From assembly GCA_021234155.1 (NCBI GenBank), contig JAJEKV010000002.1, positions 20,335,761 to 20,399,760 on the forward strand: a DNA stretch of 64,000 nt. The letters run 5' to 3'. Positions 25,399 through 37,900 of this stretch are shown here, one piece after another. Position numbers and translations under genes: made by a program. This DNA is from Isoetes taiwanensis. Taxonomy: Eukaryota; Streptophyta; Lycopodiopsida; Isoetales; Isoetaceae. How positions within the stretch are numbered: the stretch's first letter is position 1; each line of letters starts with the position of its first letter. Below the pieces are notes generated by a model. It was not told the DNA's origin. It did no database searches and saw only the letters and a list, made by a program, of their open reading frames with translations.

Positions 25399-28115
25399 TC
25401 ATGGAGGGACTAGTCCTTTCTTTGTCAAATAACTCTCAAGATAGGGATCCATCTCTTTAGTCCGATCTAGTTCTGGATGCGTTTTGACAACATCTGATAC
25501 TGTTTTACCAGCAACCAAGCCACTCATGATGGACATGAATAGTACTAGAAACTCATCTGTTGAGTAATCTAGTGGACTATAATTAACCTGGTGGATTTAG
25601 AGTCTGACCTTGATTATAAAAGCACTTAAGAGCATCATCATCTACTATTACGATGTCCTCTTTCTTTTGAATGCCAAGCTGATCCATCATAGTACCAAGA
25701 TGTTTCACGAAGACTGGTTTGCCATTCGGATCTCTTGGATGTGGAAACTTTATCCACTTAGTTTGGTCCAAAATTGCACAAAGTCTCGATTCATGCCTGG
25801 TAAGACCCTAAGAACATCAATATTTTTGCGTTCCATTGAGGACCAGATGGCAACTCGAAACAATCTGAATGCCTCATTCATCATAACTTCTAAGTGTGGG
25901 CGAGGATAGATCCACTTAGTATTCAATTCTAGAGGGACTTGTTCGAAGTCATCCCTGTTAATAAGCTTCTTAGGAAACGTTTTATACAAGACACCATTCA
26001 GATCAAAGACAATAATTTTGTCACAAGCAGGTGGAGCCCTGAACCATGGAAAACAAAGAGTTAGCCATACAAAAATGATCTGCAATATACGCCAAGCGCG
26101 TTTTTGTCCGTCAGAAGTAAGCTACATATCGCGTCTGGCGTGAATTACCTTTCATCATCGTTGTCATCCCTAGCAGTCGTAGCGTATACTTCACTCCCCG
26201 GATGCTTACTGCCAGAAGCATCAACTCCACGGTTTAGTTCGGACACGTTCTCTTCTATGAAAGCTAACTCAGGGTTTTGATTCCTAACCTCAGTGGTTGA
26301 ATCTGAGCTTGCATGATCATCCTGACTTGTATCAGGAACTACCGTAGTCATACCCCCAAGTGTAACATTACCAGTTGAAATATTACCAAGCATGGACTCC
26401 ATTGCTCCATGATCTCACGTTCTCGCGCCAGCATTTCGGCCTTCTCCTGGGAGGTTGCATTGCTTTTTGAACATTCTGGACTTGCCCTTGGAGGTTTTTA
26501 TGAAATAGTAGTCCGGTTCTGCCCTTTGTAAGGTACCAAAGCCAATGGGTTTTTATCTTTGAGAGGACCCCAATCAGCCGTGGGTAGTACCTTTTCGAAA
26601 AACACTTCAAAGAAATCCCTGGACTAGTCATCGTTGACGAAACTTAGACATCTTCTTGATGTCTTCAGGGCTTCTCTACCAATATACCCTCTAACATGAA
26701 GTTCACAGCAAGTGGTGTCAAGTGGTGCAAAAGCCTCAACAACATAGCTTGCCAGATTGATTGCAAACCCATGTTTATTCAAGGGACCCTTTTCTTTTGT
26801 CAGCAATTCCAGAGTGATGTCTTTCTGGTAAAGGTCAGGAACATCAAATTCCTGGCATTCATTCGCTTCATCCGGACCATCTGCTTTGTAGAAGACATTT
26901 TTCAAGCTGGGTTCATCCAAAAGAAAACACTGCCATGCACCTTTATCTGATGCCCCTTTACTCTTAGCTACCTCATAGTCATCATCTGGCACAAGGGATA
27001 TCATTATGAAGATTATACAGGCGCTTTTAAACTGCATCCTCAAATCAGTATCCTTTGTCTCAAAGAGAAGAGTACCTTCCCTAACGACCTTTAGGCATTC
27101 CAAGTCGTATGAAGCCACCAAAGCATGCATATGAGGCTCTCCTGGGGGGCATATGATGACAATAGTAAAGAGCTTCTCAGTTGTTAAGCCTATGCAACTA
27201 GTAAAAAAACTGTTGTACTCTTTTGGAGTCATCCCCTTCTCTCCTTTTGCAGTCCTGCTATCCAATACAAACAGAGAAATATTACGAGGGCCTATTGTTG
27301 TATCGGGTAGGAGATTTTTATAGCCAGTAGAGACCAGGTATTGGAGTGCAGGTAAGTCACCAGCAGCATCTTTCAGGATGGCAACCTTTCTTCTCAGCTC
27401 AGCCATCACCTTATCTGATAGTTTTGTAGTGTGTTGTTGGTTCTTTGATTTCCTGTTTTGCATAAAGTCCTTGGACCAGAAGACGTATTTCTTGATGTCA
27501 TCAGTAGACATGCCATACTTGTCTAGCAGGCCGAGTTCAGACAATGTTACATCATCAGATAGCTTCTGAAGTTCTTGACCAACTACTACCTTCATAACTC
27601 GCATGTCCTTTATATGAGTGCAACAATCAACGAAGGACATTTTGTCCTTAACTGAAGAAGACTTTTTGTACAGAACTTCTTTGTTTATGCATTGATCTAA
27701 CAGCCAAATGACTTCATCATCCTGAAGGCCCTGTACTTTCCTCATCTCGGTGGTCTTCAAATCAAATATTGAAGTATCTTGAGGAGGCACTCTTCCCATT
27801 GCATCTGACAGCTGTTTCTGAGCATAAGCATCCCAAAACTCATTCCACTTCACCCAGACTTCATCCTTAGCAAAGACGATCCTCTAGGCATCTGTAGGGC
27901 CTCTGGAAGATGCTTCAGACGTCTCCCCTGCTTCCTCCCCACTTTTTTTTCCTGTCTTTTTGGGCCTTGGTTTCTTATCTTGGATGATAGTCTGGGCCAA
28001 GGTCTTTTCCAACGCCTTATACTCCTCAGACTTCGTGCCTCCCTGTTTTGTTTGCAGCGGTCTTCCATATTCTATCCATTGCTGGCGGGCATGACGGAGT
28101 TGTTCCACGTAAGGG
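25399..28115 (-). pseudogene. FCP1/HAD-like phosphatase-domain gene, probably a pseudogene
   Basis: A minus-strand gene with a likely splice acceptor at 28116-28117. An N-terminal Lys/Gln-rich segment leads, after one in-frame TAG, into a 409-codon open segment of unknown family (27853-26624), then a Ser/Asn-rich linker. An intron of about 110 bp (GT near 26148, AG at 26039-26040) joins in phase to the HAD core: VFDLNGVLYKTF (motif I, with Asn in place of the second Asp), AIWSSMERKN (motif II region), KHLGTMMDQLG and IVIVDDDALK (motif III). The C-terminal tail ends at a TGA at 25399-25401. Frame breaks lie after the 409-codon segment, within the core (near 25800) and after LNPPG (near 25583); the last two are shared with copy A and predate the duplication. 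FCP1-like proteins dephosphorylate serine-rich tails; no substrate can be inferred here. Confidence 0.75.
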
Positions 28116-28184
28116 CTGCACGAATAAGGAAATCATATCAGCCAAAAGGATAATCAGGAACGGACAAAGCCAGCCATGTAGTCG

Positions 28185-28470
28185 TGCTGGCGAATTGGCA
28201 GCTGAATACACGCTAGAAACGTTTTGGGCATGCAGTAGATTGCCAATTCGCGCCTGGCGCGAAGCATGAATACGTGCCAGATGCGAATTGGCAATCTATT
28301 GCCTGCCCAAAACGTTTCTGGCGCATAGTCATGCTGCCAATTCGCGACGCGCCAGAAATGTTTTGGACAGGCAGTAGATTGCCAATTCGCGCCTGACGCG
28401 AACTAGCAATCTCCTGCGTGCTCAAAACGTTTCTGGCGTGTACTCATTCTAACAATTCGCGCCAAGCTCG
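28185..28470. repeat. Tandem hairpin repeats
   Basis: Two successive hairpins of one sequence family. In the first, arms of about 44 bp at 28210-28253 and 28281-28324 carry AGAAACGTTTTGGGCA and GATTGCCAATTCGC and their complements. In the second, arms lie at 28349-28393 and 28398-28439. Partial copies of the AATTCGCG step flank both. The period is about 130-140 bp. They lie just upstream of the FCP1-like exon, perhaps in its first intron. The form suggests short foldback elements inserted or amplified in tandem. Confidence 0.8.
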
Positions 28471-28479
28471 AACTGACAG

Positions 28480-30575
28480 CATGAACACATATATTGACCT
28501 AGTCTACTACAACCAGAAATCTTAATTATGTTAATGGGGAAGCCGGCAGATGTGAGAAGAAAGTTCCACTCTTTTTCTGTTCTTTCTTTGCCTGAAGTGT
28601 GAGCTATCATCAGAAGATCAAGCGCCATGTTTAAGCCAGCATTTTTGTGAGGGATTTGCAGCACCACTTCCGCAATTAACACCTTTCATAGTCTGGCAAT
28701 GCCACATGGCAGTTTTTCATAAGCTCACCACACTTTTTGGTCATCCCAGTCATGCAAAATCCACTGCATTTCATCGTTTATAAAACTAACAATGAAATGC
28801 CATTTAAGGATTAGATTAAGATAATTAGATTTAAGATTAGATTTAAGATAATGGAATAGATTAGCCATTTATCTATTCCATTATCAGCATAATTACCTTC
28901 ATTATAATGGCATCAGCACCTGGTACACTCTTGAACATATCTCCACCTACATGCTCCACACCTGGTTCAGAGTTTTTATTAATAAGATCCATATTAGATA
29001 TTTATCATTTTCAAACTGTGTGCATGGCATAACCCTTGGTATTAGTTATGAACAAGAGCTACAAGAACTAGATCTATTTCAAATGCTATGAGCGGGTTAA
29101 GATTTGAATAATCTTTATTTTAGCAATATCAAAAACATAAAGTAAATCTACTTCAAAGGACGTGAGCATGTTAGGATTTGAAGTCTTTTATAACAGCTGT
29201 ACAGCCAGAAATCTTAATTATGTTAATGGTTGGGAAGCTAGCAGATGTGAGAAGGGAGTTCCACTCCTCTTCTATTCTTTCTTTGCCTGAAGTGTGAGCT
29301 ATCATCAGAAGATCAAGCGCCATGTTTAAACCAGCATTTTTGTGAGGGTTTGCAACACCATTTCCACAATTATCACCTTTCCATGGTCTGGCAGTGCCAC
29401 ATGGTAGTTTTTCATAAGCTCACCACACTTTTGGTCATCCCAGTCATGCAAAATCCACTGCATTTCATCGTTAGTTTTAAAACTGGATTAAGGCTAATCT
29501 ATCCCATTAATTACCTTCATTATAATGGCATCAGCACCTGGTACACTCTTGAACATATCTCCGCCTACATGCTCCACACCTGGTTCAGATTTTTCATTAA
29601 TAAGATCCATATTAGAAAAATTAGGACTGACCTGGTACATTCAAAGTAACATAGACCAAAGAAAAAAAACCCCCTAGGACTGATCTTTGACAAAATAAAA
29701 CCTCAGCTTTAGCAACGGAGCTAATGTCTCAATATAGACTAGGCATAGAGAGCATGATTCCTAACCTCCAAACAAACTGAAGTAGCATTATGAAGATAAA
29801 ATGATCTGGTTTATGAGATGCTCATACAACAACACCAACAATATGGAAATTACTTAACATTAGAAGTGGCCTAACCTGGATGCTTAGCGCCAATGCCAAC
29901 ACATGAGGCAAATCATAATTAATGTCTCTAATGTGTGGATAAGGCTCTACTATTTTGGAGACGAACCCACCAAATCCTCCTCCAACATCAGTCAATACTC
30001 TGACATCTTTAAAACCATCGTAGTGCTTTAAAACATCTTGGATAATCTTGATGCCAGCAACCATGGCCTCATTGAACAGCTTGCTGAAAGAAGGATTTTG
30101 GTCTGCATAATCAAACACAGGTAGGCCATTAGCTAGCTCGAAGGCATTGGCATTTTCCAATACAGAATGAGCAAGGTGATGCCATGGTGCAAAGGCCACT
30201 TTGTCCAATTCAAAGAGGGCAAAAGGTGCAAAAGAAGAAGGATTATTTTCCATAATAAGCCACCTAGATGACCTTGTAAGACCATATCTTACCTCCTTTT
30301 GATGCTCTGTTTGGCTGAAAATTCTGTGGCAAACCAGAAACCTCATGATTCTAAATAAGTAGTCCGTGTTGGGGTTCTTGCTTGGAAGTCTTTCTGCAAC
30401 TTCTTTCACAGTTAAACCCTGTGAACCAGCCTTGGACAAAATATCAGGAATTTAGTTGGACAAAATATCAGGAATTTGCAAGTGCAAGGCAGCCTTGAGG
30501 ACCATGGAATCGAAAAATGCAAAAGTGGCGTTCCATATTTCGATCTGACCCTGCGCTTTCCCTTCTCAGAGAATA
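28480..30575 (-). pseudogene. Caffeic-acid-type O-methyltransferase pseudogene
   Basis: Exon 1 (about 30575-29876) carries the dimerisation region (EIWNATFAFFDSMVLKAALH), a substrate-side segment and the SAM-binding motif LTDVGGGFGGFVSKI followed by NYDLPHVLA. Exon 2 (29579-29515) reads [21 protein letters not shown]; exon 3 (from 29457) reads [15 protein letters not shown], containing the catalytic-His region. Exons 2 and 3 occur a second time at 28961-28897 and from 28763. The gene is broken: a 24-bp tandem duplication in exon 1 (about 30440-30465) adds an in-frame stop, exon 1 loses one base just before its donor, the proximal exon 3 loses a base after its VLQT step, and the distal exon 3 has one gained and one lost base. 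Intact relatives methylate phenylpropanoid hydroxyls in the cytosol. Introns are kept, so this is not a processed copy. Confidence 0.88.
28505..29610. repeat. Tandem duplication of O-methyltransferase exons 2-3
   Basis: Blocks 28505-28990 and 29200-29610 are homologous over exon 3, the intron and exon 2. The distal block has an extra AT-rich insertion of about 90 bp (around 28800-28890) with TTAGATTTAAGAT repeats, so the offset changes from about 694 to about 602-618 bp. The two exon 3 copies have different frameshifts, so both decayed after the duplication. Confidence 0.85.
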
Positions 30576-30663
30576 TATAGAAGAAGAAGCAAGGGTGCCT
30601 TTCTAAGCAGCAAATCTGGCTCAGTGCAGATATAAAAATGCCCACATTCCGTAGGAACAGCAC

Positions 30664-33600
30664 AACCGGTTAGCCAGTTTGCATAGCGGCCGCCCCAACA
30701 ACACTGGTGACCGCCAGTTTACAGGAAATAGCGGGTTTGGAGCAGTTTTTGGCATATTCTAAGTATATTCCAACATATACTTGGAATATGCCGAAAACCC
30801 ACATGAGCAAGGGTTTTCCCCCCTAGGGGCAACCCAAAAATGCATGACAATTCCTAAGGTTTAGATTAGACATATGGTAGAAAAACAACATTGTCATAAA
30901 CATCAACATATAATTTTTACAAGACTGACTAAGGTCTGAAACTCAACCATTTATACAGGACATAGCGTCCATAAGGAGGCGGCCATACAACCACACTGTA
31001 AACAAGACAAACAACACTTATACAAACTACTCTCCCATCTTCCTCTTGATGCATCTCGCATCTGGATCGTGTCTCATCTCACTGCTTCTATCTCATGAAG
31101 CTCTTTCAGCAACAAAGCCTTGCAAAGGTTGAGATGAGATCGAAGAGCACCCCTTCCAGGATCGCAGAGTTCACTCCTTGGCTTTCCAACAACCCCTGGA
31201 TATGACCTAATGTCTTCGCAAGCGCCATGCGAAGCTCTTGAACAGCTATAGTCTGTTAAAACTTGTAAACAAGTCTGGTGTCTTCTCCCTCACCTGAGAC
31301 TCTAAAACTACTTGCTACTTTCTAGATTTGGCCATTCAAAGAGTGTCATAGTATGTATTGGATTTGATGTGAATATCTATGCTGCCATTCTGAGTATTTT
31401 AATGCATATATGTCAAATCGGTTGGTGGTGGTCAATGTTGGGCGAATTCTAGGGAACACGATAAACCAACTAGTTGGAATTGGAAAATTTTCGATAAAGT
31501 GAGTGCATCGTAGGAATTTTTCCGACAAGTTTTCTTGTAGTTTTCTATTAAGACAACATAAAGTTCCGGCTTTAAATACAAGATATCTCACTTGCCAAAG
31601 TAACAATACAAAATTTTCCGATGGAACCTAAAAACTTTGCGCAGCACTGGTGGTGGTCAATACATTTGACTTGCTTATTATGTTTAGCAAACTAGGCAAT
31701 TTTGGAAAGATATGAGGTGTTTTGTATATGATAATCTGGTCAAAGTTTGGAGCATTATATCTCGGTGATTAGAAATCCTTTTCAGGTGATTTTTACTTTG
31801 CTTGAAAGGTTTTTGAATCAACGTTCTGGACTGAGTCTGATCATGCCGAAACTCATTCACATAGTAGAGTTATAATAGAAATAATGATGATGGGCCAGAA
31901 TTGACCGCACTATGTATCTTCTTCTACAAATTGATCCTTGGAGCTAAAAGCCAGTCTTTTGAGGCACATATATATCTGCAAGCCGTCTATACTTAAAGGA
32001 ATCCTCAGGAATGCTTAGCTTGTTACTGTTATTGAGGGAAAGAATCAGGATTTAATGATTTAAATGTTAGTATCAAAGGAATTTGAGTGATCTTGAAATA
32101 ATACATGGGGCTGACTGATTTTTGTGTCACTATGGAATATAAGAGGAAGTAAGAACTAATCTAAGATTATTGTGGGAGGAGCAACAAAGTCTAGTGTAGG
32201 CGGTTATGTGCCAAAGAAATACAAACAAAAGAAAATAACAATTAAATAGCTAGCTATGGGAATGCTTTAAATATGGATATAGAGCTATTGGGAAGTAACA
32301 GTTGCCAATAAAAGCTATGTGAAAATGAGAAGAACCTTAGAAATAATGTAACTCATGTGGGTTACATGGAGGTTCTAGCGATGGCATGAAAGGCACCACC
32401 CGCGCCATGTGACAAGATGTTAATTTAGAAGATAGACAAAGATGTATATGTACCTATGATAATCAGATTGAAGTTAAGATGCTAAAATAAATGATAATAT
32501 GGAATTGTACTGCTAAGAAACAAATGTGGAGTTAGTGTGAGACACGTTAATCTCCTAGTTGGATAGTAAGAGGATGTATGCTAAAGACAACCTAGAGAAG
32601 CTTATATGGGCTTTTGGAGTATGGCAATGGCATGGAATTGTTGTTGGCCAAATAAGATGCTAAGATATTGAATTGATCTATTAATAAGAAAGAAAAGCTA
32701 ACATATTTAATTGTATATGAGTATTTTGCGAGATGTTCACTCTTTATGGAGGAAGTGACTATGGAGGAGCATGCTATGGAAGTTTGTTGTAGTTGCTATA
32801 TGATTCTTGTACATTATATTGAACATGCAAAATGTATAAATACCATGATTGCTTGGGAATTAGGATATTATAGCATCTTAATATAAGCTTTTCCTATTGG
32901 GGGGAGGGAGAGGGGGGAGGGAATGCTAGACCTTTTATCCGCTCTTGTATAATGTATCTAGACATGCTACATGCTTGGATTCCATGGTTGTGTGTTCACA
33001 ATTGCATCACGTTAGCATGTACTTGTTGAATATTTGACATCATGATGCGGTAGAACATGAATATGATATGTTCTATATGATATCGTTGCAAGAGTTGACA
33101 TTGTTCTATGTTGTTCCTGGTGCATGGAAAATGCATGTGAACCATAACTCTTGATTCTTGGATCATATGATGATAAACATGGTCTAAACTTTGACATGTG
33201 GGACATGTGCTAAGTTCTTTGCTGATGCATATCATCCAAGGCCAGAGTCCATTTGCAGTGGCTTGGACTTGTGGTTGTTCTTGATCTCGTTCTCGTTCTT
33301 GAGACTAGGCATTGCCGCCCCAATGAGGGTGCTTCATCGTGTGGAACTGGTCCCTTAGCACTGCACACAAGCTAGGAAGGTGTGTACACATGAGGCTTAC
33401 CTTGCCCATATTGGCTGCAAGGCCTAAGCAACCTAGGTGGTAATTATAGAACCAGTGTAGGCACTGCATGCTTATGGATATCTCATGCTAATCATAAGGC
33501 TTCTCATGGTCTCATGGTTATCTTATAGTTCTAGTAAGGCTATGACATGTGCATTTACAACTTATTTGGATGACTTGACGATGTTCTGGTATTTAGCATA

Positions 33601-33787
33601 ATGTGGTTCTTGGTTTGTGCTAACATTGTATTGCTGAATTCTAGCATTAAAGGGATTCTCAAGTGAGGCATTTATGTTCAAGAGGCCAAAAATTTGCCCT
33701 CCAATTGAAAAATGCCATTAAAAAAAGATATTAGGGTCTCATTCAAATTTAAGGCTTGAACGGCACCCATGAAGCTATGTTAGACAA
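30664..33787. other. Intergenic region, no gene found
   Basis: AT-rich DNA with no frame or splice pattern that I can support. It contains a hairpin at 30751-30792 (17-bp arms), a purine-rich run GGGGGGAGGGAGAGGGGGGA near 32899-32918, and the left copy of the MITE target duplication at its right end. Short minus-strand open frames at 33012-33235 are in AT-rich sequence and look accidental. Confidence 0.55.
30751..30792. repeat. Short hairpin
   Basis: Arms GGCATATTCTAAGTATA (30751-30767) and TATACTTGGAATATGCC (30776-30792) pair over 17 bp with one G-T type mismatch, around an 8-base loop. No gene is next to it, so it is more likely a small repeat than a terminator or RNA. Confidence 0.7.
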
Positions 33788-34468
33788 AGGGAAAAACTCT
33801 GAAATACCCTTATGTTTTGCTAAAATTAACAAAACGCCCCTACCAAGGGTCGAAATTAGGGGGGTTCCTCCCCAGAATTTCCGATTAAAGTTAGAAATAT
33901 CCGATTTGATAAAGTAGATGCAGGCAAATTTCCGGTCGAAATTTTATAAAATTAGTGTAAAATCCGGCAAATTAGGGGTGTTTTTCTCAAAAATCCGATT
34001 AGTATAGATGAAGGGCGACATTTTTGCTGGTTAGTGCAAAAACTAAATTCGAGGCCTGGCCCCTACTTTTGGGGGTATTTTTATGGAAATGATCATAACT
34101 TTTTTGTGGTGATCCAAATGAGAATGAGCCTTTCAGATATATTGTAGAAGAGGTTGAGATCTTTCCGTGAAAGTTAACATCTCCTGAATCGGATTCCGAA
34201 ATCTCAAGTTATGGTCTTCTAAATCCCTCTGAAATTTCTACAATTTTCTTGTGTATTAAAAATAGCATAACTTGTGATTTAAGACTCCGATTTATATGAT
34301 CTTACCTTTGATGAAAAGATCTCATCCTCCTTTACAATAGCTCTGAAAAGCTCATTCTCATTTGGATCATCACAAAAAAGTTATGATCATTTCCATAAAA
34401 ATACCCCCAAAACTAGGGGCGTTTTGTTAATTTTAGCAAAACATAAGGGTATTTCAGAGTTTTTCCCT
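33788..34468. mobile_element. Foldback MITE with 55-bp perfect terminal inverted repeats
   Basis: The first 55 bp (33788-33842, starting AGGGAAAAACTCTG) are the exact reverse complement of 34414-34468. TAGACAA directly flanks both ends (33781-33787 and 34469-34475), a 7-bp target duplication (8 bp if one terminal base is reassigned). Further inward, 34059-34222 pairs imperfectly with about 34258-34413, so nearly the whole element folds back on itself. About 217 bp between the outer and inner left arms (33843-34058) has no partner on the right and is bounded by GCCCCTAC on both sides, as a secondary insertion would be. No coding sequence. The 7- to 8-bp target site suggests hAT-like mobilisation. 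Confidence 0.92.
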
Positions 34469-34983
34469 TAGACAAAATACCTCAAATATATCAGCATTGC
34501 TAAAGGCATATACCTCAGCACATTCGCAACCTAAACCAAAAGTTGCCGTATGCTTATACTTACCCAAACAAATCTTGGCACAATACGATCCGACGGTCGA
34601 GATCAACGTTTTTTTGCTTTCACACTCCAGGGATAATCAACGAACTGGACCTAATTCCGGTCGAATCCATCTTTCACGTTTTTGTTTGTTAACCCTCGAT
34701 TTATCCCTTGGTTCGGAATTCGCGGCTAACCATTTCCAGCCAGTGTCCAAAACATTTATTGGGTCTTGCTCCTTGCTTGAATTCCATGGGACAGATTCTT
34801 ACTTGCTGCCTTTCTTTAATTTGCTTGCAGATGAGCACCATTTTCGTTATTCCCAGATACAAATGACTTTTAGCTAGGGCAATTCAACGGGATGTTGGAA
34901 GCTCATTCTTGCCTTCTAGCCAGTTTTGGCAGGGGTAGGGCTTCAAAGCACTTGGACTTGGTCTCTTTTGTGCTGTCATAGAG

Positions 34984-37900
34984 ATGTCAGTGGTACAAGA
35001 TATTGAAAAACGGTTTGAAACCCTCGAGAATCAGGTACGGTTTTTAAATTTTTCTTTTCAGGGTAAAAGCAGTTTTGTGATCTCGTTTCTGTCTATATGT
35101 ATAGTGGCTCAACCTCCAACAGCCCAATATTTCAGTGGAGCTGGAAAGACGACCAAAAGATGGCAAGAATGCCTCTGTTTCTGCAAATGAATGCTGCACA
35201 ACAGATGAAAGTATTTCAATCACAGAAAATCGGAAGTCATTTATAGAAACTTCGGATTCGGATGTAGGATGTTCATCTCCCACGAAATCTAGATCTTCAA
35301 CGTTATTTGAGAATGATTATGCCAGTCCGAGCCATCATAAGCATTTCAGGAAATCAGCATCATCCAAAGTGCAGAGCGACAACGTTGATTCGAACTCAGA
35401 GTCAGATTCTCGGACTCACAGCCATGGAACTCCTGGCACAAGAGTCAAATCAAGGGATTGTTTCTCTAGAAATAAGGAAGTGAAATGCAAAAGCAGTTCC
35501 AATAACAAAAAAGTTAGCTCTCCTAGGTCATGCAAAGAAGATGAATTGGGTGAGAAGTTTTTTTCAGGGTTTTCAATTTCTGCTATGTTCTCATCTGGCA
35601 AAGGACCACCATCCCTCCGAAGCATGGAATCAGATATTCAAGATCAATATCTTGTATCTCAATCACGTTCTCCCCCACCTGTTTCTGAGGGGACAGAGTC
35701 AAGTCAAAGCATTCATACCATTTCACGAGCTTCCCAAGGACGACCAAGGTGCATTTACAAATTTAACATATCATAAAACAATATATCAGGATTTATTTGG
35801 AATAACATTGAAGCTGACTTTTATACAGAAAGATATTGATGGAAGAAGATGAGTGTGCATTGAAGGACAATATGAACCATTTGAAAGTGGAGGTAACATG
35901 GTTTTTCTGTAATGTGCAATTTCCGATTCCTTGACAATATTATTATTTTACTTGTCCACATGCACAACTACTGATTGGAAGTATAATTACTCAGGATACT
36001 TTAAATACAAGAGCAGGTACAAAAGGCCTCCATGATGAACCAAAATCTGTTAAAGTAATGAAGGACCTCTACGATGGATTGAAGGATGCATTAACAGAGC
36101 TCGAATACAAGGATAAATACCTCAGAAACCTCTGGAAGGAGATGAGCAAGTTTTTGCAGTTAAAGGAATGCAATATTACTGTAAACGAACCTTCAAACAA
36201 AGAAGATGAGGGCATAGATTTGAATGACATCTCTCTTTTGACTGCAGAAAGCAGTCCAGAAAGATGGAGTAGTACGATAGTTCATGTTTTAACCCGTTTA
36301 GTCTCTTTTCTATCCAAGGAGACGTACCTGCAACAATGGACTATTTCCTTAGAAAAAGAAACAAAAAGAATGCACAAGGTTGAACAGGAGGTTCTTGAGA
36401 CAAAAACATCATTGACCAGGGAGTCTGACAAAATTCGGGCATTAAGGAAGAGTATAGAGGAGCAAAGCCTACATGCAAAGGAAGAGCATGCTAATATAGT
36501 GAAGGAGAGAGAATCTCTTGTTGAATGTTTAACTCATCTCCAAGAGCGCCACAAGGTATTAGATAATTCTGTTTGACATATTTAATATGCTAAAAATATT
36601 GTTAATTACAGGATGTCACAGAGCGTGAGCAGCAAGTAGCACTTGCACTGTCTGAAGTGCAGAAAAAAGCTGCTGATCTCTTTCTTCGTGAGTCCTCCAT
36701 AGATAGGCGAGCCCTAGACTTATCATCTGTCAAAGAAGAACTGAGATGTTCTTTGCAACAGCTTCAAGATGATCGGGAAAGGCTTGAAAAAGAAAAAGAA
36801 AGGTATGAAGGAAAGTCAAAGGAGCTGGAGGCAAAAGAAAAGGATCTGCAGTCTCAGAGCCTTATGCTAGAAAAGATGCAAGAAGAATTGCAGCATGAAA
36901 GAGATCAAATCCAGAAGGAGAAGCTGATTGAGGAGAAGGAAAAGTCAAAAGCATTTGCTGCACGAAGAGAGATGGAAGACACACTGAAGAAGAAGAAAAA
37001 GGACCTGGAAGTTCTTGAGAAGGATTTGGAAGATAAAATTGCTCAAGCTGAGGACTTTTCACACAAGTTATTTGAAAGAGAAAAAGCCCTAAAAAAGATA
37101 CAAAAGCAAACCCAGGAAGATAGAAGGCAAACCATAAAGCAGCTTCAAAAACTTGAAGTTGAAAGAGACGAACTACAAAAATTTGAAGCAAAGATTCAGA
37201 CATTGAAGCAAAATGCGGATAATGCTTTAGCTCGTGTTGCCAAGGAGGAGAAAGAAGCAGCTGCACGCATAAAAGTAACAGAAGAGAAATTAAAGTTATG
37301 GGAGGATAAGCTTGCGCGTCAAGAAAATGAGGCACAGGAGAAGCAAAAAGTTTTGAAGGAGATGGAAAATAAGCTAGAGGGAGAACGAGAGAAATGTAAT
37401 AAACTGCGGGCTGAGATAGTAAAAGAAAGGGAATCAATGACAGCTGAAATATTATCAAAAGAGACCTTTTTGAAAGCACAGGGGGATGCCTTAGAGAAAA
37501 AAGAATTTAGATTAAAAACAGACATGGAAAAATTGGATAGTGATAGAAGATTTGCTTTAAGAGAATTTAAACAGTTCACAGAGATGGAGGTAAGGATTCA
37601 AGCTGCGGAGAAGAATTTGCAGATAAAACAACAGGAACATGTTGAAGAGGTAAACGTGCTCTTACTTCTGGAATCATGCTTTATTGTTGAAAACCATTTC
37701 ATGTGGGCCATTATTCAGCTTTGCACGCATAGAGATTAAGGGTCTGTTATGTTAAAATGCTAAAATCAGAATTTTAATAATTTTTATTTGAATTCTGTAC
37801 AACGTAAAACAAAAATTATTCTGGTTTTTCGTCCTACGGATGCGAGACATAACCTTATATCCCAATCTAAAAAAAACATAGGTGCTTTATGCCATAAGAA

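Larger units (their letters stand above)
14326..27381. repeat. Unit B of the 13-kb tandem segmental duplication
   Basis: Same order as unit A: array 2, CACTA copy B, FCP1-like gene. It begins inside an array unit, at the GGGATCCCTCACAAG step, directly after truncated gene sequence. At its right side the FCP1-like gene continues past the point where unit A stops, so unit B carries the ancestral right flank, while unit A carries the ancestral left flank (1-612). Confidence 0.85.

Noticed and set aside
32899-32920. G-rich run as a G-quadruplex regulatory site
   Set aside because: The run is purine-rich but has no gene or promoter near it; a function cannot be supported.
34497-34877. 126-codon plus-strand frame just upstream of the coiled-coil gene
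   Set aside because: No family features and no splice join to exon 1; an in-frame stop separates the region from the chosen start. Probably promoter or 5' untranslated DNA.
36862-37479. 205-codon minus-strand frame inside the coiled-coil gene
   Set aside because: It is the antisense of Glu/Lys-rich coding sequence, which reads as Leu/Phe/Ser-rich protein; a shadow of the real exon.
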